From Allomuricauda sp. ARW1Y1 (GTDB lineage Bacteria > Bacteroidota > Bacteroidia > Flavobacteriales > Flavobacteriaceae), in the NCBI RefSeq assembly GCF_013407935.1, contig NZ_JACBZU010000001.1, positions 124,001 to 188,000 of the forward strand: a stretch of 64,000 nucleotides of DNA. Reading direction: 5' to 3'. The notes beneath the pieces are model-generated. The model did no database searches and was not told the DNA's origin. It saw nothing but the letters and a program-made list of their open reading frames with translations. Made by a program: the position numbers and the translations under genes. Positions 50,394-59,405 of this stretch are shown piece after piece (the stretch's first letter is position 1; every line of letters begins with the position of its first letter).

Positions 50394-51693
50394 GTGGTAA
50401 AGTTACTTTAATACGTTTTAATCGTTTTTTATCCATGCTTTCCACTACAAACAGATAGTCCTTGAAAGGTACTTTTTCCCCGATTTTAGGAAAGCTACCT
50501 GAAATTTCCAGCACGAATCCGGCAATGGTCTCGGATTCCCCTTTTTGACTCTCAAATTCGTTCTCCTCCTCTATTTTGGCCACGCGGTAGAAATCCTTGA
50601 GGGCGGTTTTGCCATCGAACACAAAATTGTAATCATCCAATTTAGAAAAGACCAAATCTTCATCATCAAACTCATCGCTGATATCTCCCACGATTTCTTC
50701 GATGATATCTTCCAAGGTAACGATTCCAGATGTACCTCCGTACTCATCCACCACAACGGCCAAGTGGTTCTTCTTATCCTGAAATTCCAAAAGCAGGTCG
50801 TCCAGTTTCTTGTTTTCGGGAACAAAATAGGGTTCGCGTATCAACGACATCCAATTAAAATTCTTTCTTTCTATGTAGGGCAACAGATCTTTGACGTACA
50901 AAACCCCAAGCACGTTGTCCATATTTTCGGAAAAAACTGGGATTCGGGAATAGCCATTTTCTTTTATTTCTTCCATCACTTCTGGAAACTTCATTTTTTC
51001 GTTGAGCGCAAAAATATCGATGCGTGGGCACATTACCTGCTTGGTATCGGTATTCCCGAAGGTAACGATGCCCTCGAGAATCTTCTGTTCCTCTTTGGTG
51101 GTGTCCCCTTCGGAGGCCAGTTCGAGCGCTTGGGATAGATGGTTGATGCTCAGGTTGGATTTTTTCTTGCCCAATTTGTCTTCCATAAAAAGGGTCACGG
51201 ATCGCATGGGTGAGCTCAAGGGAGTGAAGATATAGTTGAGCACCTTAAGCGGCACGGCTATGAACTGGGAAAACTGCACCCTATTGCGGTTCGCATAGAT
51301 TTTTGGTAAAATTTCACCAAACATCAATATTAAAAAGGTGGCCACTACCACTTCCAACAAAAAGCGGAGGGTGCCATCGATTTCTGCAAAAATGGTATTG
51401 CCGATGGAGCTAAAAAGCAATACTATCCCAATATTGATGGCATTATTGGTAATCAAAATGGTCGCCAATAACTTTTTCGGCTTTGCCAGTAGCTCCACGA
51501 TCAATTTGCTTCGGGACGAATTGCTTTCCTGCATTTCGTTCACATCGGTCTGAGATAGGCCAAAAAGGGCCACCTCTGCTGCCGAAATAAGGGCTGAGCA
51601 GGCCAACAACAGCACTAGCACAACTATTTTAATGGTAAAGACTCCACTAAAAGTGGAAAGGTAAAATGCCAAACTATGGGGCTCGGGATCCAA
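50383..51693 (-). CDS. gldE: Gliding-associated CBS-domain membrane protein GldE
   Basis: 436 residues of the CorC/HlyC (CNNM-like) family: an N-terminal four-helix DUF21 membrane domain (about 15-190, LVLLLACSALISAAEVALFG), two CBS domains (about 210-330, MCPRIDIFALNEKMKFPEVM; VVVDEYGGTSGIVTLEDIIE) and a C-terminal transporter-associated domain. In Flavobacterium gldE lies beside gldD and affects gliding when overexpressed. Ion transport is possible from family membership. It precedes gldD and follows ssb by 25 bases. Confidence 0.92.
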   Translation of the reverse strand: MDPEPHSLAFYLSTFSGVFTIKIVVLVLLLACSALISAAEVALFGLSQTDVNEMQESNSSRSKLIVELLAKPKKLLATILITNNAINIGIVLLFSSIGNTIFAEIDGTLRFLLEVVVATFLILMFGEILPKIYANRNRVQFSQFIAVPLKVLNYIFTPLSSPMRSVTLFMEDKLGKKKSNLSINHLSQALELASEGDTTKEEQKILEGIVTFGNTDTKQVMCPRIDIFALNEKMKFPEVMEEIKENGYSRIPVFSENMDNVLGVLYVKDLLPYIERKNFNWMSLIREPYFVPENKKLDDLLLEFQDKKNHLAVVVDEYGGTSGIVTLEDIIEEIVGDISDEFDDEDLVFSKLDDYNFVFDGKTALKDFYRVAKIEEENEFESQKGESETIAGFVLEISGSFPKIGEKVPFKDYLFVVESMDKKRLKRIKVTLPHEA

Positions 51694-51718
51694 TGTAGTA
51701 TTGCTTTAAACTTTGTAT

Positions 51719-52180
51719 TTAGAATGGTAGGTCATCATCCTCTTCGGTATCTTCCATGGGTGCGGTCGAACTTTGGCCACCCGCAGGTTCTTGGTAATTG
51801 GAAGGCGACGAACCGGATGACTGTGCATTGGCCATACTCTCCTTTTTAGTGGTCAAAAAGGTAAAATCCTGTACATGCACTTCGGTAGTGTACCGCATAT
51901 TGCCATCCTCTCCTTGCCATTGCCTGTTTTTTAAACGCCCCTCCACATAGACTTTGTCCCCTTTACTGAGGTATTTTTCACAAATCTCGGCGGCCTTATT
52001 GCGGACCACAATGTTATGCCAATCCGTATTGGTGACCCTCTCCCCAGTTTGCCTATTGGTATAGGTTTCGTTGGTGGCCAAAGGGAATCTGCCAATACAG
52101 TTTCCTCCTTCAAAATAGTGCATTTTCACTTCGTCTCCCAAATGCCCGATCAGCATTACTTTGTTCAATGTTCCGCTCAT
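51719..52180 (-). CDS. ssb: Single-stranded DNA-binding protein
   Basis: 153 residues. OB-fold (MSGTLNKVMLIGHLGDEVKM; TDWHNIVVRNKAAEICEKYL; GDKVYVEGRLKNRQW), a glycine/serine-rich linker and the acidic tip ending DDDLPF that recruits repair and replication partners. Third gene of the mutY-ssb-gldE-gldD run. Confidence 0.97.
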   Translation of the reverse strand: MSGTLNKVMLIGHLGDEVKMHYFEGGNCIGRFPLATNETYTNRQTGERVTNTDWHNIVVRNKAAEICEKYLSKGDKVYVEGRLKNRQWQGEDGNMRYTTEVHVQDFTFLTTKKESMANAQSSGSSPSNYQEPAGGQSSTAPMEDTEEDDDLPF

Positions 52181-52203
52181 ATCTCTTTAATTTGTCAAAA
52201 GTA

Positions 52204-53241
52204 CTAAATTTTAAATGTCTTGATAAAATCAGCTATCAAAACCGGTACGGGAAAATCATCGATTTTTTTCCACGGTATTCCTTCCTCTAATATATGGGAA
52301 GTTTTTAGGATCCAAAACTGTGTATGCAAATGTTGATGTGAAAGTTTGTGAATGATGGGTTCATTATTATATAAGGACAGTGTCTCAATTTCTAACGGGG
52401 TTTGGTTCACTTTCATTTTTTCTTCAATTTCTCCATCCTCCAAAGGACCATCGGTTTCTAGGAGTGGAAATTGATACAGGTTTTGCCATATACCCTTGCC
52501 CTTGCGTTGCTCCAAAACGGTATTCCCATTTCCATCCAACCATACCAAATAATTAAAGTACCGGTTCCGCACCTTGGTCTTGTTCAGTTTTATGGGCAGT
52601 ATGTCCACCTTGTTCTCCTTAAGGGCCACACAACTTTCCTGCAACGGACAAAGCAGGCAGTAAGGTTTTTTGGGAGCACATTGTATGGCACCAAACTCCA
52701 TGATGCCCTGATTGTAGTCTCGAATGTTCTCGGCATCCATCACCTCTCTGGCCAACTCCTTAAAATAGGTAATGCCTTCGGTACTATTAATAGGAAGATC
52801 TACGCCAAAATATCGGGAAAGTACCCGGTACACATTTCCATCCACAACAGGTTCGGGCACATCAAAACAAAAAGAGGCTATGGCACTTGCCGTATAGTCG
52901 CCTACTCCTTTTAATGTTTTAAGTTCTTCATAGGTATGTGGAAACTGACCATCAAATTCGGTAACAACCATTTTGGCTGTGGTATGGAGATTACGCGCCC
53001 GGGAATAATATCCCAGCCCCTGCCACAACTTCAGCACCTGTTCCTCTGGAGCTTCTGCTAAATCGTAAACCGTAGGAAATGTTTCTACAAAATTCAAATA
53101 ATAGGGCATCCCTTGGGTCACTCGTGTCTGTTGAAGTATAATTTCCGACAACCAAACCCGGTAAGGGTCACGGGTTTGTCTCCACGGAAGATCGCGTTGA
53201 TGTTCACGGTACCAATTCAGGATTTTTGGGGCAAAACTCAT
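52204..53241 (-). CDS. mutY: A/G-specific adenine glycosylase
   Basis: 345 residues. Removes adenine mispaired with 8-oxoguanine. The catalytic glutamate is in WLSEIILQQTRV, the helix-hairpin-helix is LKGVGDYTASAIASFCFD with the catalytic aspartate nearby (VVDGNVYRVLSRY), and the 4Fe-4S cysteines are in CAPKKPYCLLCPLQESC. The C-terminal NUDIX-like domain (from about residue 230) reads 8-oxoguanine. First gene of the minus-strand run with ssb, gldE and gldD; divergent from HU. Confidence 0.97.
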   Translation of the reverse strand: MSFAPKILNWYREHQRDLPWRQTRDPYRVWLSEIILQQTRVTQGMPYYLNFVETFPTVYDLAEAPEEQVLKLWQGLGYYSRARNLHTTAKMVVTEFDGQFPHTYEELKTLKGVGDYTASAIASFCFDVPEPVVDGNVYRVLSRYFGVDLPINSTEGITYFKELAREVMDAENIRDYNQGIMEFGAIQCAPKKPYCLLCPLQESCVALKENKVDILPIKLNKTKVRNRYFNYLVWLDGNGNTVLEQRKGKGIWQNLYQFPLLETDGPLEDGEIEEKMKVNQTPLEIETLSLYNNEPIIHKLSHQHLHTQFWILKTSHILEEGIPWKKIDDFPVPVLIADFIKTFKI

Positions 53242-53322
53242 GGATGAAAGTAATAAAGCCCAAATGTATCAGTTTATATACTTAAAATTAAAGGGTTAAA
53301 GGGAAAGATTAATTATAATGTT

Positions 53323-53330
53323 TATATTTG
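53323..53330 (+). promoter_or_regulatory. -7 box of the HU gene
   Basis: TATATTTG, exact consensus, 36 bases before the HU ATG. Confidence 0.6.
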
Positions 53331-53365
53331 CAAGCCGAAAAAAATTAGAAAATTAATAAGACGAA

Positions 53366-53656
53366 ATGACGAAAGCAGATATTGTAACTAGGATCTCGGA
53401 GAAACTAGGTATCGAAAAAGGAGATGTGCAAGCGACAGTGGAATCCTTTATGGAAGAGGTAAAATCATCCTTGGAGAATGGTGATAATGTTTATTTAAGA
53501 GGTTTTGGTAGTTTTATCATCAAAACCAGAGCGGAAAAGACAGGTAGAAACATCTCTAAGAACACTACCATCAAAATTCCTGCGCACAATATCCCTGCAT
53601 TCAAGCCTGCCAAAGTATTTGTGGAAGGCGTTAAGACCAACGTACAAGTAAAATAA
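53366..53656 (+). CDS. HU family DNA-binding protein
   Basis: 96 residues, nucleoid protein that bends and compacts DNA. MTKADIVTRISEKLGIEKGD starts the helical body; GDNVYLRGFGSFIIKTRAEK and GRNISKNTTIKIPAHNIPAF give the beta-arm. Upstream of a small basic ribosomal-type protein and RNase E/G, the usual flavobacterial order. Confidence 0.96.
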   Translation: MTKADIVTRISEKLGIEKGDVQATVESFMEEVKSSLENGDNVYLRGFGSFIIKTRAEKTGRNISKNTTIKIPAHNIPAFKPAKVFVEGVKTNVQVK

Positions 53657-53685
53657 TATAATTAACAACACTAAAGCAAGAGCAT

Positions 53686-53775
53686 ATGCCGAGTGGAAAG
53701 AAAAGAAAAAGACATAAGGTAGCGACGCACAAGCGTAAGAAGCGTAGAAGAGCTAACCGACACAAGAAAAAGTAG
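53686..53775 (+). CDS. Small basic ribosome-associated-type protein, 29 aa
   Basis: A 29-residue protein beginning MPSGKKRKRHKVATHKRKKR and ending RHKKK; over half Arg, Lys or His. This is a highly conserved Bacteroidota protein resembling the AURKAIP1/COX24 (mS38) domain, so it is probably a small ribosomal subunit protein; I infer that from composition and similarity. The stop codon lies inside the stem of the following terminator (53767-53793). Located 29 bases after HU. Confidence 0.88.
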   Translation: MPSGKKRKRHKVATHKRKKRRRANRHKKK

Positions 53776-53793
53776 TTGTTTCAACTACTTTTT
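53767..53793 (+). terminator. Terminator overlapping the small basic protein's stop
   Basis: AAAAAGTAGTTG and CAACTACTTTTT, 12-base perfect stem, three-base loop. Includes the TAG stop codon. Confidence 0.85.
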
Positions 53794-53843
53794 CGTTTTA
53801 CCCTATTACGTTCTTTGACATAGAGATTCAAGCAACGAATTTC

Positions 53844-53913
53844 AATCGGTTCGAAAAATGACCGATTCCATATATTGTTTAATCATTTGTCCCGAAATTG
53901 ATTGTGGGACAAA
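53844..53913 (+). promoter_or_regulatory. Two stem-loops in the RNase E/G leader
   Basis: Stem 1: AATCGGT (53844-53850) and ACCGATT (53861-53867). Stem 2: TTTGTCCC (53886-53893) and GGGACAAA (53906-53913), perfect 8-base arms. They lie between the HU-unit terminator and the GTG start and may allow self-control of the RNase message, as in E. coli rne. Confidence 0.5.
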
Positions 53914-53928
53914 TAAAAATCGATTCAG

Positions 53929-55479
53929 GTGAATAGAGAATTAATCGTAAGATCTACTCCTGAAGCAGTCGATTTTGCCTTACTAAAGGATGGAAAATTA
54001 GTAGAATTACACAAAGAAGAAGACAATAACAACTTTTCCGTAGGGGATATCTTCCTAGCCAAAATCAGAAAACCCGTTACTGGCCTAAATGCAGCATTTG
54101 TCAATGTAGGTTATGAAAAAGATGCGTTCCTGCACTATCACGACCTGGGCCCGCAACTGTCTTCCATGTTGAAATTCATCAAAAAGATTAGAACGGGAAA
54201 ACTCCGCGAGTACTCCCTAAAAGATTTTCCATTTGAAAAAGACATTGACAAGAATGGCAGCATCAACGATGTGTTGAAGGCCAATCAGTCACTATTGGTA
54301 CAAATTGTAAAAGAACCCATCTCCACCAAAGGACCACGAATCAGTTCCGAGCTTTCCATAGCCGGTCGTTACTTGGTCATGGTGCCTTTTTCCGACCGGG
54401 TCTCGGTATCCCAAAAAATAGCGAGCAAAGAAGAAAAGGACAGGCTTATACGTCTTGTAAAGAGTATTAAGCCCAAAGGATTTGGAGTTATTATCCGTAC
54501 CGTTGCAGAAGGCAAAAAGGTTGCTGAACTGGACAAAGATCTACAGAACTTGTTTTCCAAATGGACAAACATGTGCAAGAAATTGTACAAAGCGCCCCAT
54601 CCATCCAAAGTATTGGTGGAACTGAACAGGGCATCATCCATCCTTCGGGATGTATTCAACGATTCCTTTACCGGAATTTATGTTGATGAAGAAACGCTTT
54701 ACAACCAAATTAAGGATTATGTGCACGAGATTGCACCAGAGAAAGAATCCATTGTAAAGCAGTACACCGGTTCGGCCCCGATTTTTGAAAAATTCGGGAT
54801 AGAGCGTCAAATTAAGACCTCATTTGGCCGAACAGCATCCATGAGCCGAGGGGCTTATCTTGTTATCGAGCATACCGAAGCATTGCACGTTATTGACGTG
54901 AACAGCGGCAACCGCTCCAACAAGGCCAAAAACCAAGAAGATACCGCACTCGAAGTCAACTTATTGGCAGCAACCGAAATTGCACGACAATTACGCTTGC
55001 GCGATATGGGCGGAATCATTGTGGTAGACTTTATAGATATGACCAAAGGTGACCATCGACGCAAATTGTTCGACCACCTAAGGAACGAAATGAAGGACGA
55101 CAGGGCGAAACATAAAATTTTGCCCCCCAGTAAATTCGGACTTGTCCAAATTACAAGGCAAAGGGTCCGTCCCGAAATGAACATCAAAACCAGTGAGGAA
55201 AACCCGAACGTATCGGGTGCCGAAGTGGAAGCTCCCATTGTTTTGATCGATAAGATCCAAGCAGATTTGGAGCGAATCCTTAAACCGGACCGCAAAATCA
55301 ACGGCATTGTATTGAACATACATCCTTTTATTGCGGCATACCTAACCAAAGGATTCCCATCCATTCGTTCCAAATGGTTTAAAATGTACAAGAAGTGGAT
55401 TAAAATCCAACCTAGGGATGCCTATACATACCTAGAGTACCGTTTTAAGGACAAGGACGGTAAAACCATAAGACCATAA
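53929..55479 (+). CDS. rng: Ribonuclease E/G family endoribonuclease
   Basis: 516 residues, start GTG at 53929 (MNRELIVRSTPEAVDFALLK). S1-like RNA-binding domain near residues 35-125 (VGDIFLAKIRKPVTGLNAAF), then the catalytic core with metal-binding aspartates in VIDVNSGNRSN and IVVDFIDMTKGDHRR. The CPxCxGTG zinc link used by E. coli RNase E to tetramerise is absent after RQRVRPEM. It processes rRNA and degrades mRNA. Its leader holds two stem-loops. Confidence 0.95.
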   Translation: MNRELIVRSTPEAVDFALLKDGKLVELHKEEDNNNFSVGDIFLAKIRKPVTGLNAAFVNVGYEKDAFLHYHDLGPQLSSMLKFIKKIRTGKLREYSLKDFPFEKDIDKNGSINDVLKANQSLLVQIVKEPISTKGPRISSELSIAGRYLVMVPFSDRVSVSQKIASKEEKDRLIRLVKSIKPKGFGVIIRTVAEGKKVAELDKDLQNLFSKWTNMCKKLYKAPHPSKVLVELNRASSILRDVFNDSFTGIYVDEETLYNQIKDYVHEIAPEKESIVKQYTGSAPIFEKFGIERQIKTSFGRTASMSRGAYLVIEHTEALHVIDVNSGNRSNKAKNQEDTALEVNLLAATEIARQLRLRDMGGIIVVDFIDMTKGDHRRKLFDHLRNEMKDDRAKHKILPPSKFGLVQITRQRVRPEMNIKTSEENPNVSGAEVEAPIVLIDKIQADLERILKPDRKINGIVLNIHPFIAAYLTKGFPSIRSKWFKMYKKWIKIQPRDAYTYLEYRFKDKDGKTIRP

Positions 55480-55480
55480 C

Positions 55481-55513
55481 AAAAAAGCGACCCCAAACCG
55501 GGTCGCTTTTTTT
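55481..55513 (+). terminator. Terminator of RNase E/G
   Basis: A-run, GCGACCC and GGGTCGC stem, then a seven-T run, directly after the rng stop. Confidence 0.9.
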
Positions 55514-55565
55514 GTTTTTACCAGTTACTGGCAAAATCCTATTTTTGATACTCAACATCCCTACC

Positions 55566-57935
55566 ATGAAAAAAACACTCTTCGTACTACTAGGTCTATT
55601 TGTTTTGGCGTGTGCTCCCCAAACCCAACAGCCACTGACCGATATTTTACAAGACTCCCCGAACATATCAGGTAAAGAAGATTATTTGGAATCCCCTTTT
55701 GTTGCCGCGGGAGACAGGGTGTACATGGTGGGCCACCAAGACGGTAGTTTCCCTCCTTTGGGCTGGCATATCAAGGGAGAGATGGGAGGTATTTGGAACC
55801 ATCCCATAAAACTGATGGACGGTTTTGAGGCACAATTGATCACTGAGCAAGGAGTGCTTCCTCTTGAAAATGCATCAACCTTTACCAACTACCCCTACGC
55901 CAATAAACACACCTATACTTTTAAAAATGAAGGACTGCTTATTGAACGAGTTCAATTTGTACCCGATGGAAAACAGGGCATATTCGTTCAGTTTATCCTC
56001 AAAAATAATGGAGAAGACAACTTTGAGGGGGAGTTCAACTTCGTAGGGCACTCCAACTTGAGGCCAACCTGGTTGGGAGAACGTTCCAACATGATCGATT
56101 CCAAAGATTCGGGCTCTTTTGAAGAATCGCATTGGGTGGTGAAAGACAGTATCAACCCTTGGTACACTGTGTTTGGATCTGATCAAAACCCCCTTACTTC
56201 TGAAACCCTTTCCGATTCCCTTAAACCCAATGGAGCATCCCACTCACTCACCTATGCGGTGACTATTCCTGCCAAATCGGAAACGACCCTAAATTTTTCC
56301 ATTGCTGGATCCTATCATTCGAAAGAAGAAGCTATCAGTACTTTTCTTGATATTTTGACCGACCATCACGACATGGCAGCGGAGAAAAAACTTCGCTATG
56401 AACAATTGGCCCAACAGTCCAAACTGACCATCCCCGACAAACAATTGCAAGAGACCTTTGAATGGCTGAAGTACAACTGTGATTGGCTGGTGCGCACCGT
56501 TCCCGAGATAGGCACGGGCATTGGTGCCGGGATTGCAGACTACCCTTGGTGGTTTGGGGTGGACAGTGAATATGCCCTAAAAGGTTACATGGCCGTAGGC
56601 CAAGATGATATCGTGGAACAGACCATACAACTTTTGGACAGCGTTTCCATGGCGGTAAACGGCAATGGTCGGATTTTACATGAGATGTCTACCAATGGCG
56701 TCGTCTTCAATGAAGGCAACATCAACGAAACCCCTCAGTTTGCCTCCTTGATATGGGAGATTTACAAATGGAACGGCGATAAAACTTTTCTGGCGAAGTA
56801 CTTTCCAACCATACAAAAAGGACTAAAATGGCTTTTGGAAGCCAATGATGCCGACAACAACTTGTTCCCAGACGGTTTTGGCATGATGGAAATTCATGGT
56901 CTGGACAGCGAAATGATCGATGTGGCCTCCTACACCCAGCGCGCTTTCTCCGATGCCGCCCTGATGGCCTTGGAACTTGACCAACCTGAACTAGCCAAGG
57001 AATATCGCGAAGTGGCGGATGAATTAAAGGAAAAAATCAACACCGAATTCTGGTCGGAAACCTTTGGGTCCTATGCTGATTTTATAGGGACAGATGCACA
57101 GGCACTTCGATTGATAGAGGATGCCTTGGTTAGAGCGGACACCTTGAACAAACCATGGGCCGTAGAGGAACTTAAGGCAACTAGGCAAGAAATTTTGAAA
57201 AACCCATCCAACAAGGCAAGGCCATTTGTGCTATATCACAATTGGGTAGTGAATACGCCAATGGAAATGGGAATTGCCGACAGTACCAAGGCGATTACAG
57301 CTTTGGACAACGCCAAAAAATTTACGAATCCCTTTGGTATGTTCGTAACGGGAATCGACCGTGATGAGACCGCTGGGGAGGACGAAGGCTCGTTCCAAGG
57401 CAGCAAGGTGTTTTCGTATACGGGAGCCGTAATGACCTTGCCCACCGGCGTACAAGCCGTAGCTGAAAATAATTATGGCAGACCGGACCAAGCCTTGGAC
57501 TATTTAAAGCGGATGTCACGTTCCTTTAGCTATGCGCTTCCCGGCAGTATTTACGAGGTTTCACCAGATTATGGGATGATGACCCAGGCATGGAACATCT
57601 ATGCCTTTGCGGTTCCCATTGTGAACCAATTTTTTGGTATCAAGCCCATGGCGCACCAAAAAACAATCATTATAGAGCCGCAAATGCCAAGTGAGTGGGA
57701 CAACGCCTCTCTCGAAAATGTCAAGATTGGGAATAACCTTATTTCGGTGTGGCATAGCACATCGGAAAATGGGCATCAAATCAAAATCACACAAACACAG
57801 CCCGATTGGAAAATTGAAGTTGTTTTACCAGATATTGGCTACACCGTGCAGGAAGGCAACCCTCAAACTGAAACCAAAAACGATAAAACCGTATTTACGT
57901 TTACCGAACCCTCTATGATTATTGGAAAAAATTAG
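55566..57935 (+). CDS. Exported (alpha/alpha)6-barrel glycosidase, lipoprotein
   Basis: 789 residues from the ATG at 55566. Lipoprotein signal (LGLFVLACAPQT). An N-terminal beta-sandwich domain (about 25-280) precedes a helical barrel (about 290-700) with WLKYNCDWLVRTVPEIGTGI, GIADYPWWFGVDSEYALKGY and GSFQGSKVFSYTGA; a short beta domain ends it. The plan matches six-hairpin glycosidases of the glycogen-debranching/GH15-like type. The substrate is unclear. It is followed one base after its stop by recX. Confidence 0.82.
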   Translation: MKKTLFVLLGLFVLACAPQTQQPLTDILQDSPNISGKEDYLESPFVAAGDRVYMVGHQDGSFPPLGWHIKGEMGGIWNHPIKLMDGFEAQLITEQGVLPLENASTFTNYPYANKHTYTFKNEGLLIERVQFVPDGKQGIFVQFILKNNGEDNFEGEFNFVGHSNLRPTWLGERSNMIDSKDSGSFEESHWVVKDSINPWYTVFGSDQNPLTSETLSDSLKPNGASHSLTYAVTIPAKSETTLNFSIAGSYHSKEEAISTFLDILTDHHDMAAEKKLRYEQLAQQSKLTIPDKQLQETFEWLKYNCDWLVRTVPEIGTGIGAGIADYPWWFGVDSEYALKGYMAVGQDDIVEQTIQLLDSVSMAVNGNGRILHEMSTNGVVFNEGNINETPQFASLIWEIYKWNGDKTFLAKYFPTIQKGLKWLLEANDADNNLFPDGFGMMEIHGLDSEMIDVASYTQRAFSDAALMALELDQPELAKEYREVADELKEKINTEFWSETFGSYADFIGTDAQALRLIEDALVRADTLNKPWAVEELKATRQEILKNPSNKARPFVLYHNWVVNTPMEMGIADSTKAITALDNAKKFTNPFGMFVTGIDRDETAGEDEGSFQGSKVFSYTGAVMTLPTGVQAVAENNYGRPDQALDYLKRMSRSFSYALPGSIYEVSPDYGMMTQAWNIYAFAVPIVNQFFGIKPMAHQKTIIIEPQMPSEWDNASLENVKIGNNLISVWHSTSENGHQIKITQTQPDWKIEVVLPDIGYTVQEGNPQTETKNDKTVFTFTEPSMIIGKN

Positions 57936-57936
57936 G

Positions 57937-58425
57937 ATGATGGCCACGTACGAATCCCCAAAAAAATATTATTCGGTTCAGGAAGCTACGGCTAAAATGG
58001 AGCATTATTGCGCCTACCAAGAACGTTGCCACAAAGAGGTGATGGACAAACTGAAGTCCATGAACATGATTCCTGAGGCCATCGACCAAATTGTGGGACA
58101 TCTTATCCAAGAAAATTACCTGAACGAGGAACGCTTCGCCAAAGCTTTTGCCCGAGGTAAATTCCAAATCAAAAAATGGGGTACGAACAGGATTGTTCGG
58201 GAACTTAAGTTTAGGGATATTTCTACATACAACATCAAAAGTGCCTTGGCAGAAATCCAGAACGAAGATTACCTAAAAACGTTTGATGAATTGGCCAAAA
58301 AAAGGTTGGGTCAAATCAAGGAGACCAATCCGTTCAAAAAAAAGAAAAAATTGGCCGATTATCTGCTCTATCGGGGTTGGGAAAGTCACTTGGTCTACGA
58401 AAAAGCGAACGAACTCGTGAAATAG
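57937..58425 (+). CDS. recX: Regulatory protein RecX
   Basis: 162 residues from the ATG at 57937 (MMATYESPKKYYSVQEATAK), one base after the glycosidase stop; a TTG at 57922 would extend it five residues. Three-helix tandem repeats typical of RecX: YLNEERFAKAFARGKFQIKK and YLLYRGWESHLVYEKANEL. RecX modulates RecA filament activity. Its stop is two bases from the convergent cupin-like gene. Confidence 0.93.
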   Translation: MMATYESPKKYYSVQEATAKMEHYCAYQERCHKEVMDKLKSMNMIPEAIDQIVGHLIQENYLNEERFAKAFARGKFQIKKWGTNRIVRELKFRDISTYNIKSALAEIQNEDYLKTFDELAKKRLGQIKETNPFKKKKKLADYLLYRGWESHLVYEKANELVK

Positions 58426-58427
58426 GT

Positions 58428-59297
58428 TCAGTTCTGCAGCAATAGTTTTTGGGTGCGCTCCACGGCCTTTTCATTCTTCCAATCAATCCATTCCTGCCCT
58501 TTGATTTTGCGCATCAAATTATCAAAATGACGCATCACGAAGATGTTATAGATCGCCCTGCCCAGGTTTTTGGGTTTTCTGGCGATGGCCCTTAGGCTCA
58601 TCGAAAAACCAGGGGTCACATATTTCATATAATGCCAGTACCCTTCAGGGATGTACAACACATTTCCGTGTTCCAAACGGGTTACATGTCCCTTGGCATG
58701 TTGTAACGCTGGCCATTGTTCCAAATCGGGATTGGCAAAGTCGATATCCTCCCTCGTGATCAAGGAGTGGGGCACCTTGTACAAAAACTTGGTTTCTTCC
58801 TGAGAAAAAAGAATACACTCCTTCTTCCCTTCAAAATGAAAGTGAAAGATATTGGCCAAATCAATGTCATAGTGCATGAAGGTGTAGGAATCCTCACCTC
58901 CAAAAAAGAGCATGGGCAGTCCTTTCATCAGCCGAAGTCCAAAATCGGGATAGGAAAAATCCTTTTGCAATTCGGGGACTTCCTTTAAAATATTCCAGAG
59001 AAATATCCGGTATTTGGTAGGGCCAGTTTTTAGAAGATCCACATAATCCGCCATTTTCATTTTGGCATGTGGTTCGTTAAAGCCTTCGTCGTGCTTCACA
59101 GGGCGGTCATCGTACAAAGGAACTTCCTTGTGACCCGCAATTTCTTTCATGTAGTCCAAACTCCATTTGGAATACGCTGGCCAATCCTCAATAAACCGTT
59201 CGATGACCACCGGTTTTTGGGGCTTGAAATAGTTTTGGAGAAACGCTTCCTTGGAAAGGGTCTTCTCCCGAGGTATCTGTTCAAGATTCAGCTTCAA
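58428..59297 (-). CDS. Cupin-like (JmjC/FIH-type) oxygenase-like protein
   Basis: 289 residues, TTG start at 59295-59297 (MKLNLEQIPREKTLSKEAFL); no usable ATG precedes it. Cupin_8 layout: KPVVIERFIEDWPAYSKWSL then the iron-binding HxD in FMHYDIDLANIFH and distal histidine in GNVLYIPEGYWHYMKYV. Probably an Fe(II)/2-oxoglutarate-dependent hydroxylase; the target is unknown. Monocistronic, between recX (convergent) and a TonB receptor downstream of its start. Confidence 0.85.
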   Translation of the reverse strand: MKLNLEQIPREKTLSKEAFLQNYFKPQKPVVIERFIEDWPAYSKWSLDYMKEIAGHKEVPLYDDRPVKHDEGFNEPHAKMKMADYVDLLKTGPTKYRIFLWNILKEVPELQKDFSYPDFGLRLMKGLPMLFFGGEDSYTFMHYDIDLANIFHFHFEGKKECILFSQEETKFLYKVPHSLITREDIDFANPDLEQWPALQHAKGHVTRLEHGNVLYIPEGYWHYMKYVTPGFSMSLRAIARKPKNLGRAIYNIFVMRHFDNLMRKIKGQEWIDWKNEKAVERTQKLLLQN

Positions 59298-59405
59298 AAT
59301 TTCAAGGAATTAGCAAAAGCTAAATTACGAAAACGTTTTGAAATGGTTACGAAAACCCATCCTTTTGAGACTGGCCTGACTTATACTGGGATACTTCGTT
59401 TGGTG

